A stretch of DNA of 64,000 nt from Leptodactylus fallax (Eukaryota > Chordata > Amphibia > Anura > Leptodactylidae). This document shows, piece after piece, positions 1-10,450 of this stretch. Made by a program: the position numbers and the translations under genes. The DNA lies in assembly GCA_947044405.1 (NCBI GenBank), contig CAMRHE010001090.1, positions 1 through 64,000 of the forward strand. The letters are read 5' to 3'. The notes beneath the pieces were generated by a model that was not told the origin of the DNA, did not search any database, and worked only from the letters and a program-made list of their open reading frames with translations. Position 1 is the first letter of the stretch. Each line of letters opens with the position of its first letter.

Positions 1-972
1 CATAGCTTGTAAGCTCTTGTGTCACCTCCTCTACCTCATAGATTGTAAGCTCTTGTGTCACCCCTCTACCTCATAGATTGTAAGCTCTTGTGTCACCTCC
101 TCTACCTCATAGATTGTAAGCTCTTGTGTCACCTCCTCTACCTCATAGATTGTAAGCTCTTGTGTCACCTCTACCTCATAGATTGTAAGCTCTTGTGTCA
201 CCTCTACCTCATAGATTGTAAGCTCTTGTGTCACCTCCTCTACCTCATAGATTGTAAGCTCTTGTGTCACCCTCTACCTCATAGATTGTAAGCTCTTGTG
301 TCACCTCCTCTACCTCATAGATTGTAAGCTCTTGTGTCACCTCCTCTACCTCATAGATTGTAAGCTCTTGTGTCACCTCTACCTCATAGATTGTAAGCTC
401 TTGTGTCACCTCCTCTACCTCATAGATTGTAAGCTCTTGTGTCACCCCTCTACCTCATAGATTGTAAGCTCTTGTGTCACCTCCTCTACCTCATAGATTG
501 TAAGCTCTTGTGTCACCTCTACCTCATAGATTGTAAGCTCTTGTGTCACCCCTCTACCTCATAGATTGTAAGCTCTTGTGTCACCTCCTCTACCTCATAG
601 ACTGTAAGCTCTTGTGTCACCTCCTCTACCTCATAGACTGTAAGCTCTTGTGTCACCTCCTCTACCTCATAGATTGTAAGCTCTTGTGTCACCTCCTCTA
701 CCTCATAGATTGTAAGCTCTTGTGTCACCTCCTCTACCTCATAGATTGTAAGCTCTTGTGTCACCTCCTCTACCTCATAGATTGTAAGCTCTTGTGTCAC
801 CTCCTCTACCTCATAGATTGTAAGCTCTTGTGTCACCTCCTCTACCTCATAGATTGTAAGCTCTTGTCACCTCCTCTACCTCATAGATTGTAAGCTCTTG
901 TGTCACCTCCTCTACCTCATAGAGTGTAAGCTCTTGTGTCACCTCCTCTACCTCATAGATTGTAAGCTCTTG
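1..972. repeat. 36-bp minisatellite (about 27 units), partial at left edge
   Basis: Tandem units of about 36 bp built around CCTCATAGATTGTAAGCTCT followed by TGTGTCACCTCCTCTA. Shorter 33-34 bp units lack one CTC or carry CCCCTC in the pyrimidine part (for example near 175, 205, 270 and 385). Rare point variants are GACTG for GATTG near 601 and 637, GAGTG near 923, and a unit at about 866 lacking TG. The array is cut by the window start, so its true length is unknown. The last unit runs without a break into a full dispersed repeat at 951-1110 that shares the same first 22 bases. The unit is 12 codons long, so both strands look open (for example [12 protein letters not shown] on the minus strand). 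I treat that as an arithmetic artefact. The array lies upstream of the recognised fbrs exons on the same strand, hence probably in an fbrs intron. Confidence 0.95.
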
Positions 973-1110
973 CGAGCAGGGCCCTCAGTCCCAGTGTGTA
1001 AATTGACTATTTCTTTGTAATGTCTCTTTGTCTGTATGTGAACCCTACAAATTGTACAGGGCTGCGGAATATGTTGGCGCTATAGAAATAAAGTGTATTA
1101 TTATTATTAC
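951..1110 (+). mobile_element. Dispersed amphibian-type repeat, 3' end with (ATT)n tail
   Basis: The element starts with CCTCATAGATTGTAAGCTCT, continues TGCGAGCAGGGCCCTCAG, and ends with GGAATATGTTGGCGCTATAG, then AATAAA and an ATT microsatellite at about 1098-1109. This 3' end is one I know as highly repeated in frog genomes and often present in their 3' UTRs. The AATAAA followed by a simple-sequence tail is typical of a non-LTR retroelement or SINE 3' end. I cannot name the exact family from sequence alone. Its first 22 bases are the core of the minisatellite at 1-972. Confidence 0.7.
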
Positions 1111-1249
1111 TGGATAAATATCGGTCCATGGTCATGTGATATACACGCTGGTGCACAGCTCGTTAGTCACAGAGCAGTAATCAGACATCTGCCTTGTAAC
1201 GAGCTGTGCACCCGTACATCACATGACCATGGACCGATTTTTATCAGCT
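1110..1249. mobile_element. Foldback (hairpin) element, MITE-like
   Basis: Imperfect inverted repeat. The left arm, about 1110-1165, contains ATCGGTCCATGGTCATGTGA and GGTGCACAGCTCGTTA. The right arm, about 1198-1249, contains their reverse complements TAACGAGCTGTGCACC and TCACATGACCATGGACCGAT. The loop is about 32 bases. The arms differ by a few substitutions and small indels. It starts exactly where the (ATT)n tail of the previous repeat ends. No transposase is present, so this would be a non-autonomous foldback element. I see no unambiguous target-site duplication. Confidence 0.65.
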
Positions 1250-2290
1250 GGCAGTCAGCAGAATGAATGACGACAAACTGAGCGCCAGAAAACTGTGAGG
1301 AAATGATCCAGAAAGTAGATTGGAGAATTATAGAACGTCTCATTGTACAAACAATATTTGTCTGAAACTGGACAATCCCTTTAACATTAGTTTCAATTCA
1401 GCCACTTAAAGGGGTATTCAATTGTGTTTTGTTTGTCTGTAGAACGGGATATCATACAATTTCCTAAAAATCATGTCACTGCAAATCTTGCCATCATGGT
1501 GGCCACATTGTAGGGGAGGTAATGGTGAGCACTCGGGGTGGGGCCGGAGCCTCAGCTTCTCTGCTCTGGCCCGCCTCCATTGCACAGCAGCAGCGGCTAT
1601 TACTTGTAAGGTTCAGCGGACACCCTACTGCAATGACCCCATCCTGCGTGTTTAACTGCTTAGATGCCATTGTCAGTAGTGACCACATTACTTACAGCTG
1701 TTGCCTTCCACATTTCACAAGTGGGGAGGGCTGAAGGCTGTTATGGCTACCCCCGGGCCCTCTGGCAGGGCCTAATGGGCTGACTAGGCATCATGTGAAC
1801 AGCCCTAAAACTAGTCCTATAGCGGGACTGAAAAGAAAGGTTTAAGAAAGTAAAAAATTCAAAACTGACACATACAATGGAAATAGTGATGAAAAAGTTG
1901 TATGTACTGCAGAATGGTACCTATAAAAAGTAGGGCTCATCCAGCAAATCGTGGTAGTGGGAACTGCGCTGCAGTGCTGGGGTTGCTATGGGAAACCGAG
2001 GTTTAATCTGCTCAGTAGAGTTCTTATGGCTTTCTTTGGTGTAGATTTTGCTGCTTTTTAGCGCCCTAATATCTGCCTCAATCCACTTATGGCTCCAGAG
2101 ATCACAGAAAAATCTGCACCAAAAAACCCCACAGAAGCTGAAAGTGTGTATTAAGCCCAACCCCCACCTCCTAATAATTCTCCTCCCCTCAGTAAATGTG
2201 TCCACCCCCCTTTCCAATCATCTGGTATTGGGAGCTGTGGCCATAGCAAGTAGCACAGTGTACAGAGCTCCATATGTGATGATGTGGCCT
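1250..2290. other. Probable fbrs intron sequence with repeat-like fragments, no gene seen
   Basis: No exon, RNA gene or credible ORF was found; the short open frames here lack coding character or recognisable similarity. Two motifs face each other: GACAATCCCTTTAA at about 1370-1383 and TTAAAGGGGTATTC at about 1407-1420, both resembling ends of abundant frog repeats. GAATGGTACCTATAAAAAGT near 1912-1931 resembles another frog dispersed repeat. These assignments come from memory of common frog repeats and are weak. The region lies between the left minisatellite and the first recognised exon, on the transcribed side of the gene. Confidence 0.5.
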
Positions 2291-2343
2291 TGTCAGGTTA
2301 CTGCAGCTAAGATCTCATTCACACTGGCTGCAGTAACCTGACA
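2291..2343. repeat. Perfect 17-bp inverted repeat in intron
   Basis: TGTCAGGTTACTGCAGC at 2291-2307 is the exact reverse complement of GCTGCAGTAACCTGACA at 2327-2343, with a 19-base loop. It is probably the end of a foldback repeat. It sits 87 bases before the first recognised fbrs exon, so a transcript would carry a stable hairpin just upstream of the acceptor region. Confidence 0.85.
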
Positions 2344-2430
2344 CATTTGTTGCTGTATTTTAACCGTCTGACGACCTCTTGTACTGAAGTATCGATGTCC
2401 TGAACTGACCTGTTGCCTTCTTGCTTTCAG

Positions 2431-2514
2431 ATCCTTTCTTAAGGGCACCTGGATTGTCTGCTCTGGCTTCTTTGACTAATGGTGCTTTTGGTGGTCTGGG
2501 AAACCCGTCTTTCA
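2431..2514 (+). CDS. fbrs: fbrs-like (AUTS2 family) internal exon
   Basis: This is an 84-nt exon between a pyrimidine-rich acceptor (TTCTTGCTTTCAG, AG at 2429-2430) and donor GTAAGT at 2515-2520. Two bases complete a codon begun in the previous exon. The exon then encodes 27 residues from PFLRAPGLSALASL through TNGAFGGLGNPSF and leaves one base over. The AFGGLGNP(S/T)F block is a hallmark of the AUTS2/FBRSL1/FBRS family, nuclear regulators linked to variant Polycomb PRC1 complexes (AUTS2 is the best studied). Earlier exons must lie left of the window or in unrecognised sequence; an intron covers at least the preceding sequence. Paralogue choice (FBRS rather than AUTS2 or FBRSL1) rests on the compact C-terminal part and the short tail in the last exon. 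Confidence 0.82.
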
Positions 2515-2591
2515 GTAAGTGTGAATGGTCTTTTATCTGGGCTAGAACTTTCTGCTGCCTTGTCCTCCAGATTCTATTATTTTTTTTCTAG

Positions 2592-2772
2592 ATTCCTCTG
2601 CAATGTTTAACCAGAAAGAATCCCCGGCCACCCATGGCTTCCCTAGTCCTCACGATCATTGGAATCGGCTGCATCGCACTCCGCCTACATTCCCTGTACC
2701 ACCGTCTCAGGTTTGTGGCAAAGTTGGGGACATGGACCCTCATGGTGCACACATAAAAGATGAGAAGGACAG
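2592..2772 (+). CDS. fbrs: fbrs-like (AUTS2 family) internal exon with WNRLHRTPP motif
   Basis: This is a 181-nt exon between acceptor AG at 2590-2591 (after a T-rich tract) and donor GTATGA at 2773-2778. Spliced to the previous exon it reads N-S-S-A-M-F-N-Q-K-E-S-P, then HDHWNRLHRTPPTFPVPP, and ends in HIKDEKDR, whose arginine codon is split over the next intron. AUTS2-family proteins have the same order, a V/MFxQK(D/E)SP block and then WNRLHRTPPxFPxPP, so splicing and frame are well supported. The intron before it (2515-2591) is only 77 bp. A second AG at 2569-2570, after TGTCCTCCAG, could act as an alternative acceptor adding 21 in-frame nucleotides. The downstream AG gives the better family match. 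Confidence 0.87.
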
Positions 2773-2849
2773 GTATGAACACACTCGAGGCCTTCAGTCT
2801 GTTAAATGTCCTTCCACATCCACTTCTCATGCACCTTTTCCTTCTGCAG

Positions 2850-3494
2850 GGATCTTCTGTATTCCCGCTTGGCCCCACGGGTTTCACCTCTTACTACCAC
2901 ACAACGTCTGCCTGTCAGCGAGGAGCGCGGCTCAGCTCGTACCCTTTCCCCTTATGTTGCGATGAGGCCAGGAAGTAGCTCGGACATCAAACCTCGCCTG
3001 ACCCCGGATCATCCTTCAAAAGTGAAAGTGAAAGAGGAGCCTGAACTTCTTAGCTTTGAAGTGGGCCGCTCGCCGCTGCCTGGGCTACACCTGCCTCATC
3101 CATCTCCCCCTTCGAACGGTTGCGTGGGGCTTTTCTTGGAGAGCAGTATCCCAATGCACTGGAAGCCTGGAGAGATGTGTACCGTAGAGCGGACCCACCT
3201 CCTCTTCGCCTCCCCCCTGCACCTCCACAACGCCTTTACGAGCAGCGAGAAGAGCGGGCTCATATTCTGCGCGAAGACTTTGAACGGGCCCGTATTTATG
3301 GTCTGCCTACTCATGTCACAATGCAGCCTGCTCCTCCCTCCATGTTGGGTGCACTATACCCTCACCCAGGGACTGGACTCCTCAGCAAGACCCCTCCGAT
3401 AAACCTCCTGAGTGCCCCTCCACCTCTCATCTCCACCTCACGGCCCGGTTCCCCTCCCCGTAGGGACCTTTTCAAGGACAGAGACTGCAGATAG
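2850..3494 (+). CDS. fbrs: fbrs-like (AUTS2 family) terminal coding exon, with apparent 1-base frameshift
   Basis: The acceptor is CTTCTGCAG, with AG at 2848-2849. The first G completes the split arginine codon. The frame then encodes DLLYSRLAPRVSPL, a TLSPYV block and a KVKVKEEPELLSFE block, like the VKVKEE stretch of AUTS2. At the C run 3106-3110 the open frame ends its similarity and family-like sequence continues in another frame: FERLRGAFLGEQYPN, REERAHILREDFERARIYG, then LLSKTPP and LSAPPPLISTSRPGSPPRR. It stops at TAG 3492-3494. One missing C (five instead of six) explains the shift exactly. A genuine null allele, a pseudogene or a homopolymer sequencing error are all possible; intact flanking splice sites and motifs favour an error. 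The preceding intron (2773-2849) is 77 bp. The AUTS2 C-terminal tail after the PRR motif is absent, which favours FBRS. Confidence 0.82.
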
Positions 3495-3697
3495 GACTGC
3501 TCTAGTCTGCTCTTGTACATATTTATATATCCTACTTCGTGGCCCTGGGCTTTTGTACATTTTTACGGTATGTGATTTTCAGCACTGTGTTCCCTGGTGA
3601 CCATTCCTTTTCCAGGTTTCTCTGTATTGGAGATGTGCAGGGCCGGGGACCGAACAGCCCTGTAATATAACACCAATAAACCTTCTCCCCGCAACTG
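3495..3697 (+). promoter_or_regulatory. fbrs 3' UTR with poly(A) signal
   Basis: After the TAG at 3492-3494 there is a short 3' UTR with a canonical AATAAA at 3675-3680. Cleavage would be expected about 10-30 bases further on; the exact end is inferred. TGTACATA at 3514-3521 matches the Pumilio-binding consensus UGUANAUA, followed by a TTTATATAT stretch. This is suggestive of post-transcriptional control but not evidence of it. The big satellite begins only about 520 bases past the expected cleavage site. Confidence 0.75.
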
Positions 3698-4220
3698 CCT
3701 GCCATGGTTGGTGTCTTCCTGGAGAACGAGTGCATGTCATCGGTAGGTATAATGTACATGAGACAGCCCAGTCCAGGAAGATAGTTTTCTTGAGGTCTGA
3801 TCTCTAGGGTGCCCTGGCGATTTCCCCCACTGCCCCATGAGGGGACCCGGGGCCATTTTCCCCACCGTCCCGTGAGGGGTCCTGGGGTGATCCCCACACA
3901 ATACAAAGATCAATACCAGACTCCTCTTTATGATGATGTAGCATGGGATCTAGTGCTGAGTGATCCACTATCCCCACTTAGATAAGAGACCCCCCCCCCC
4001 CCCCGCGTCCTGAATTGTATGACAAATGGCGATCTTCATCTTAACTGGAAATCTCTGTTATAGATGCAGGTTCTGGGGCATTTATAGGCACAGCAGAGCA
4101 GCAAGTGAGAACTATGGGGGGAAAATGTGCAGAACAACTTGTATGCAGTGTCCTATACTGTGAGTGAGAGAGGTAAACCGGAAATACCAAAACCACCTCC
4201 AAACCTGCTGCTTATACCCA
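3698..4220. other. Intergenic spacer between fbrs and the satellite
   Basis: No gene was found. It holds a diverged 35-bp tandem duplication (about 3819-3852 and 3855-3888) containing CCATGAGGGGACCC and CCGTGAGGGGTCCT, and a 15-base C run at 3990-4004. The last bases before the satellite, CTGCTGCTTATACCCAATGAC, weakly resemble the unit junction CTGACTGCTGAGGTAATGAC. The left border may therefore be a decayed unit. Confidence 0.7.
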
Positions 4221-7200
4221 ATGACGGCCTCTCCCTGCTCTATATACTGCTGTCTACTGACTGCTGAGGTAATGACGGCCTCTCCCTGCTCTATATACTG
4301 CTGTGTACTGACTGCTGAGGTAATGGCGGCCTCTCCCCGCTCTATATACTCCTGTGTACTGACTGCTGAGGTAATGATGGCCTCTCCCTGCTCTATATAC
4401 TCCTGTGTACTGACTGCTGAGGTAATGACGGCCTCTCCCTGCTCTATATACTCCTGTGTACTGACTGCTGAGGTAATGACGGCCTCTCCCTGCTCTATAT
4501 ACTGCTGTGTACTGACTGCTGAGGTAATGATGGCCTCTCCCTGCTCTATATACTGCTGTGTACTGACTGCTGAGGTAATGATGGCCTCTCCCTGCTCTAT
4601 ATACTGCTGTGTACTGACTGCTGAGGTAATGGCGGCCTCTCCCTGCTCTATATACTCCTGTGTACTGACTGCTGAGGTAATGATGGCCTCTCCCTGCTCT
4701 ATATACTCCTGTGTACTGACTGCTGAGGTAATGACGGCCTCTCCCTGCTCTATATAATCCTGTGTACTGACTGCTGAGGTAATGACGCCCTCTCCCTGCT
4801 CTATATACTGCTGTGTACTGACTGCTGAGGTAATGATGGCCTCTCCCTGCTCTATATACTGCTGTGTACTGACTGCTGAGGTAATGATGGCCTCTCCCTG
4901 CTCTATATACTGCTGTGTACTGACTGCTGAGGTAATGACGGCCTCTCCCCGCTCTATATACTCCTGTGTACTGACTGCTGAGGTAATGGCGGCCTCTCCC
5001 CGCTCTATATAATCCTGTGTACCGACTGCTGAGGTAATGACGACCATCTCCCCGCTCTATATACTGCTGTGTACTGACTGCTGAGGTAATGACGGCCTCT
5101 CCCTGCTCTATATACTCCTGTGTACTGACTGCTGAGGTAATGACGGCCTCTCCCTGCTCTATATACTCCTGTGTACTGACTGCTGAGGTAATGGCGGCCT
5201 CTCCCCGCTCTATATACTCCTGTGTACCGACTGCTGAGGTAATGACGACCATCTCCCCGCTCTATATACTGCTGTGTACTGACTGCTGAGGTAATGACGG
5301 CCTCTCCCTGCTCTATATACTCCTGTGTACTGACTGCTGAGGTAATGACGGCCTCTCCCTGCTCTATATACTCCTGTGTACTGACTGCTGAGGTAATGAC
5401 GGCCTCTCCCCGCTCTATATACTGCTGTGTACTGACTGCTGAGGTAATGACGGCCATCTCCCCGCTCTATATACTCCTGTGTACTGACTGCTGAGGTAAT
5501 GGCGGCCTCTCCCCGCTCTATATACTCCTGTGTACCGACTGCTGAGGTAATGACGGCCTCTCCCTGCTCTATATACTGCTGTGTACTGACTGCTGAGGTA
5601 ATGACGGCCTCTCCCTGCTCTATATACTCCTGTGTACTGACTGCTGAGGTAATGACGGCCTCTCCCTGCTCTATATACTCCTGTGTACTGACTGCTGAGG
5701 TAATGACGGCCTCTCCCCGCTCTATATACTTCTGTGTACTGACTGCTGAGGTAATGACGACCATCTCCCCGCTCTATATACTCCTGTGTACTGACTGCTG
5801 AGGTAATGACGGTCTCTCCCTGCTCTATATACTCCTGTGTACTGACTGCTGAGGTAATGACGGCCTCTCCCTGCTCTATATACTCCTGTGTACTGACTGC
5901 TGAGGTAATGACGGCCTCTCCCTGCTCTATATACTCCTGTGTACTGACTGCTGAGGTAATGACGGCCTCTCCCTGCTCTATATACTGCTGTGTACTGACT
6001 GCTGAGGTAATGACGGCCTCTCCCTGCTCTATATACTGCTGTGTACTGACTGCTGAGGTAATGACGGCCTCTCCCTGCTCTATATACTCCTGTGTACTGA
6101 CTGCTGAGGTAATGACGGCCTCTCTCCGCTCTATATACTCCTGTGTACTGACTGCTGAGGTAATGACGGCCTCTCCCTGCTCTATATACTCCTGTGTACT
6201 GACTGCTGAGGTAATGACGGCCTCTCCCTACTCTATATACTCCTGTGTACTGACTGCTGAGGTAATGACTGCCTCTCCCTGCTCTATATACTCCTGTGTA
6301 CTGACTGCTGAGGTAATGACGGCCTCTCCCCGCTCTATATACTCCTGTGTACTGACTGCTGAGGTAATGACGGCCTCTCCCCGCTCTATATACTCCTGTG
6401 TACTGACTGCTGAGGTAATGACGGCCTCTCCCTGCTCTATATACTCCTGTGTACTGACTGCTGAGGTAATGACGGCCTCTCCCCGCTCTATATACTCCTG
6501 TGTACTGACTGCTGAGGTAATGACGGCCTCTCCCTGCTCTATATACTCCTGTGTACTGACTGCTGAGGTAATGACGGCCTCTCCCCGCTCTATACACTGC
6601 TGTGTACTGACTGCTGAGGTAATGACGGCCTCTCCCCGCTCTATATACTCCTGTGTACTGACTGCTGAGGTAATGACGGCCTCTCCCCGCTCTATATACT
6701 CCTGTGTACTGACTGCTGAGGTAATGACGGCCTCTCCCCGCTCTATATACTCCTGTGTACTGACTGCTGAGGTAATGACGGCCTCTCCCTGCTCTATATA
6801 CTCCTGTGTACTGACTGCTGAGGTAATGACGGCCTCTCCCCGCTCTATATACTCCTGTGTACTGACTGCTGAGGTAATGACGGCCTCTCCCCGCTCTATA
6901 TACTCCTGTGTACTGACTGCTGAGGTAATGACGGCCTCTCCCCGCTCTATATACTCCTGTGTACTGACTGCTGTGAGGTAATGACGGCCTCTCCCTGCTC
7001 TATATACTCCTGTGTACTGACTGCTGTGAGGTAATGACGGCCTCTCCCTGCTCTATATACTCCTGTGTACTGACTGCTGAGGTAATGACGGCCTCTCCCC
7101 GCTCTATATACTGCTGTGTACTGACTGCTGAGGTAATGACGGCCTCTCCCCGCTCTATATACTCCTGTGTACTGACTGCTGAGGTAATGACGGCCTCTCC

Positions 7201-10200
7201 CTGCTCTATATACTCCTGTGTACTGACTGCTGAGGTAATGACGGCCTCTCTCCGCTCTATATACTCCTGTGTACTGACTGCTGAGGTAATGACGGCCTCT
7301 CCCTGCTCTATATACTCCTGTGTACTGACTGCTGAGGTAATGACGGCCTCTCTCTGCTCTATATACTCCTGTGTACTGACTGCTGAGGTAATGACTGCCT
7401 CTCCCTGCTCTATATACTCCTGTGTACTGACTGCTGAGGTAATGACGGCCTCTCCCCGCTCTATATACTCCTGTGTACTGACTGCTGAGGTAATGACGGC
7501 CTCTCCCCGCTCTATATACTCCTGTGTACTGACTGCTGAGGTAATGACGGCCTCTCCCCGCTCTATATACTCCTGTGTACTGACTGCTGAGGTAATGACG
7601 GCCTCTCCCCGCTCTATATACTCCTGTGTACTGACTGCTGAGGTAATGACGGCCTCTCCCCGCTCTATATACTCCTGTGTACTGACTGCTGAGGTAATGA
7701 CGGCCTCTCCCCGCTCTATATACTCCTGTGTACTGACTGCTGAGGTAATGATGGCCTCTCCCCGCTCTATATACTCCTGTGTACTGACTGCTGAGGTAAT
7801 GGCGGCCTCTCCCCGCTCTATATAATCCTGTGTACTGACTGCTGAGGTAATGGCGGCCTCTCCCCGCTCTATATACTGCTGTGTACTGACTGCTGAGGTA
7901 ATGACGGCCTCTCCCTGCTCTATATACTCCTGTGTACTGACTGCTGAGGTAATGACGGCCTCTCCCTGCTCTATATACTCCTGTGTACTGACTGCTGAGG
8001 TAATGACGGCCTCTCCCTGCTCTATATACTCCTGTGTACTGACTGCTGAGGTAATGACGGCCTCTCCCCGCTCTATATACTTCTATGTACTGACTGCTGA
8101 GGTAATGACGACCATCTCCCCGCTCTATATACTCCTGTGTACTGACTGCTGAGGTAATGACGGTCTCTCCCCGCTCTATATACTCCTGTGTACTGACTGC
8201 TGAGGTAATGACGGCCTCTCCCTGCTCTATATACTCCTGTGTACTGACTGCTGAGGTAATGACGGCCTCTCCCTGCTCTATATACTCCTGTGTACTGACT
8301 GCTGAGGTAATGACGGCCTCTCTCTGCTCTATATACTCCTGTGTACTGACTGCTGAGGTAATGACGGCCTCTCCCTGCTCTATATACTGCTGTGTACTGA
8401 CTGCTGAGGTAATGACGGCCTCTCCCTGCTCTATATACTGCTGTGTACTGACTGCTGAGGTAATGACGGCCTCTCCCTGCTCTATATACTGCTGTGTACT
8501 GACTGCTGAGGTAATGACGGCCTCTCCCTGCTCTATATACTCCTGTGTACTGACTGCTGAGGTAATGACGGCCTCTCTCCGCTCTATATACTCCTGTGTA
8601 CTGACTGCTGAGGTAATGACGGCCTCTCCCTGCTCTATATACTCCTGTGTACTGACTGCTGAGGTAATGACGGCCTATCCCTGCTCTATATACTCCTGTG
8701 TACTGACTGCTGAGGTAATGCCTGCCTCTCCCTGCTCTATATACTCCTGTGTACTGACTGCTGAGGTAATGACGGCCTCTCCCCGCTCTATATACTCCTG
8801 TGTACTGACTGCTGAGGTAATGACGGCCTCTCCCCGCTCTATATACTCCTGTGTACTGACTGCTGAGGTAATGACGGCCTCTCCCCGCTCTATATACTCC
8901 TGTGTACTGACTGCTGAGGTAATGACGGCCTCTCCCCGCTCTATATACTCCTGTGTACTGACTGCTGAGGTAATGACGGCCTCTCCCTGCTCTATATACT
9001 CCTGTGTACTGACTGCTGTGAGGTAATGACGGCCTCTCCCTGCTCTATATACTCCTGTGTACTGACTGCTGAGGTAATGACGGCCTCTCCCCGCTCTATA
9101 CACTGCTGTGTACTGACTGCTGAGGTAATGATGGCCTCTCCCCGCTCTATATACTCCTGTGTACTGACTGCTGAGGTAATGACGGCCTCTCCCCGCTCTA
9201 TATACTCCTGTGTACTGACTGCTGAGGTAATGACGGCCTCTCCCCGCTCTATATACTCCTGTGTACTGACTGCTGAGGTAATGACGGCCTCTCCCCGCTC
9301 TATATACTCCTGTGTACTGACTGCTGAGGTAATGACGGCCTCTCCCCGCTCTATATACTCCTGTGTACTGACTGCTGAGGTAATGACGGCCTCTCCCCGC
9401 TCTATATACTGCTGTGTACTGACTGCTGAGGTAATGACGGCCTCTCCCCGCTCTATATACGCCTGTGTACTGACTGCTGAGGTAATGACGGCCTCTCCCT
9501 GCTCTATATACTGCTGTGTACTGACTGCTGAGGTAATGACGGCCTCTCCCTGCTCTATATACTGCTGTGTACTGACTGCTGAGGTAATGACGACCTCTCC
9601 TGCTCTATACAATCCCTTGTACTGACTGCTGAGGTAATGACGGCCTCTCCCTTCTCTATATAGTCCTGTGTACTATCTGCTGAGGTAATGATGGCCTCTC
9701 CCTGCTCTATATACTGCTGTGTACTGACTGCTGAGGTAATGACGGCCTCTCCCTGCTCTATATACTGCTGTGTACTGACTGCTGAGGTAATGACGGCCTC
9801 TCCCTGCTCTATATACTCCTGTGTACTGACTGCTGAGGTAATGACGGCCTCTCCCTTCTCTATATAGTCCTGTGTACTATCTGCTGAGGTAATGACGGCC
9901 TCTCCCTGCTCTATATACTGCTGTGTACTGACTGCTGAGGTAATGACGGCCTCTCCCTGCTCTATATACTCCTATGTACTGACTGCTGAGGTAATGACGG
10001 CCTCTCCCCGCTCTATACACTGCTGTGTACTTACTGCTGAGGTAATGACGGCCTCTCCCCGCTCTGTACACTGCTGTGTACTGACTGCTGAGGTAATGAC
10101 GGCCTCTCCCCGGTCTATATACTCCTGTGTACTGACTGCTGAGGTAATGACGGCCTCTCCCTGCTCTATATACTCCTGTGTACTGACTGCTGAGGTAATG

Positions 10201-10450
10201 ACGGCCTCTCCCCGCTCTATATACTCCTGTGTACTGACTGCTGAGGTAATGACGGCCTCTCCCCGCTCTATATACTGCTGTGTACTGACTGCTGAGGTAA
10301 TGACGGCCTCTCCCCGCTCTATATACTCCTGTGTACTGACTGCTGAGGTAATGACGGCCTCTCCCTGCTCTATATACTGCTGTGTACTGACTGCTGAGGT
10401 AATGACGGCCTCTCCCTGCTCTATATACTGCTGTGTACTGACTGCTGAGG
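4221..10450. repeat. Satellite left domain: mixed, diverged units
   Basis: This domain has the greatest site-by-site variety. ATGATGG and ATGGCGG starts, GACGACCATCTCC starts with one extra base (5040, 5245, 5755, 8110), TATATAATCC units (4750, 5010, 7820), the CCCCGC form of positions 13-18 and ACCGACTG forms are intermingled. From about 9590 two strongly diverged types appear: TCCTGCTCTATACAATCCCT and TATATAGTCCTGTGTACTAT. Such diversity near an array edge is expected where unequal exchange homogenises units less effectively. Confidence 0.8.

Noticed and set aside
55..893. Repeat peptides in the left minisatellite on both strands
   Set aside because: The unit is 36 bp, or 12 codons, and both strands are open for that reason. 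Indels of one or two bases break the frame repeatedly.
1473..2341. Several short open frames in the intron
   Set aside because: They are short, overlap on both strands, lie in repeat-like DNA and show no splice-flanked or conserved motif.
3120..3494. Independent small gene starting at 3120
   Set aside because: The first codon is TTG (Leu) inside family-like sequence. It is the end of the fbrs last exon after the frameshift.
3532..3906. Minus-strand 124-codon open frame
   Set aside because: It overlaps the fbrs 3' UTR and poly(A) region and has no recognisable domain or coding features.
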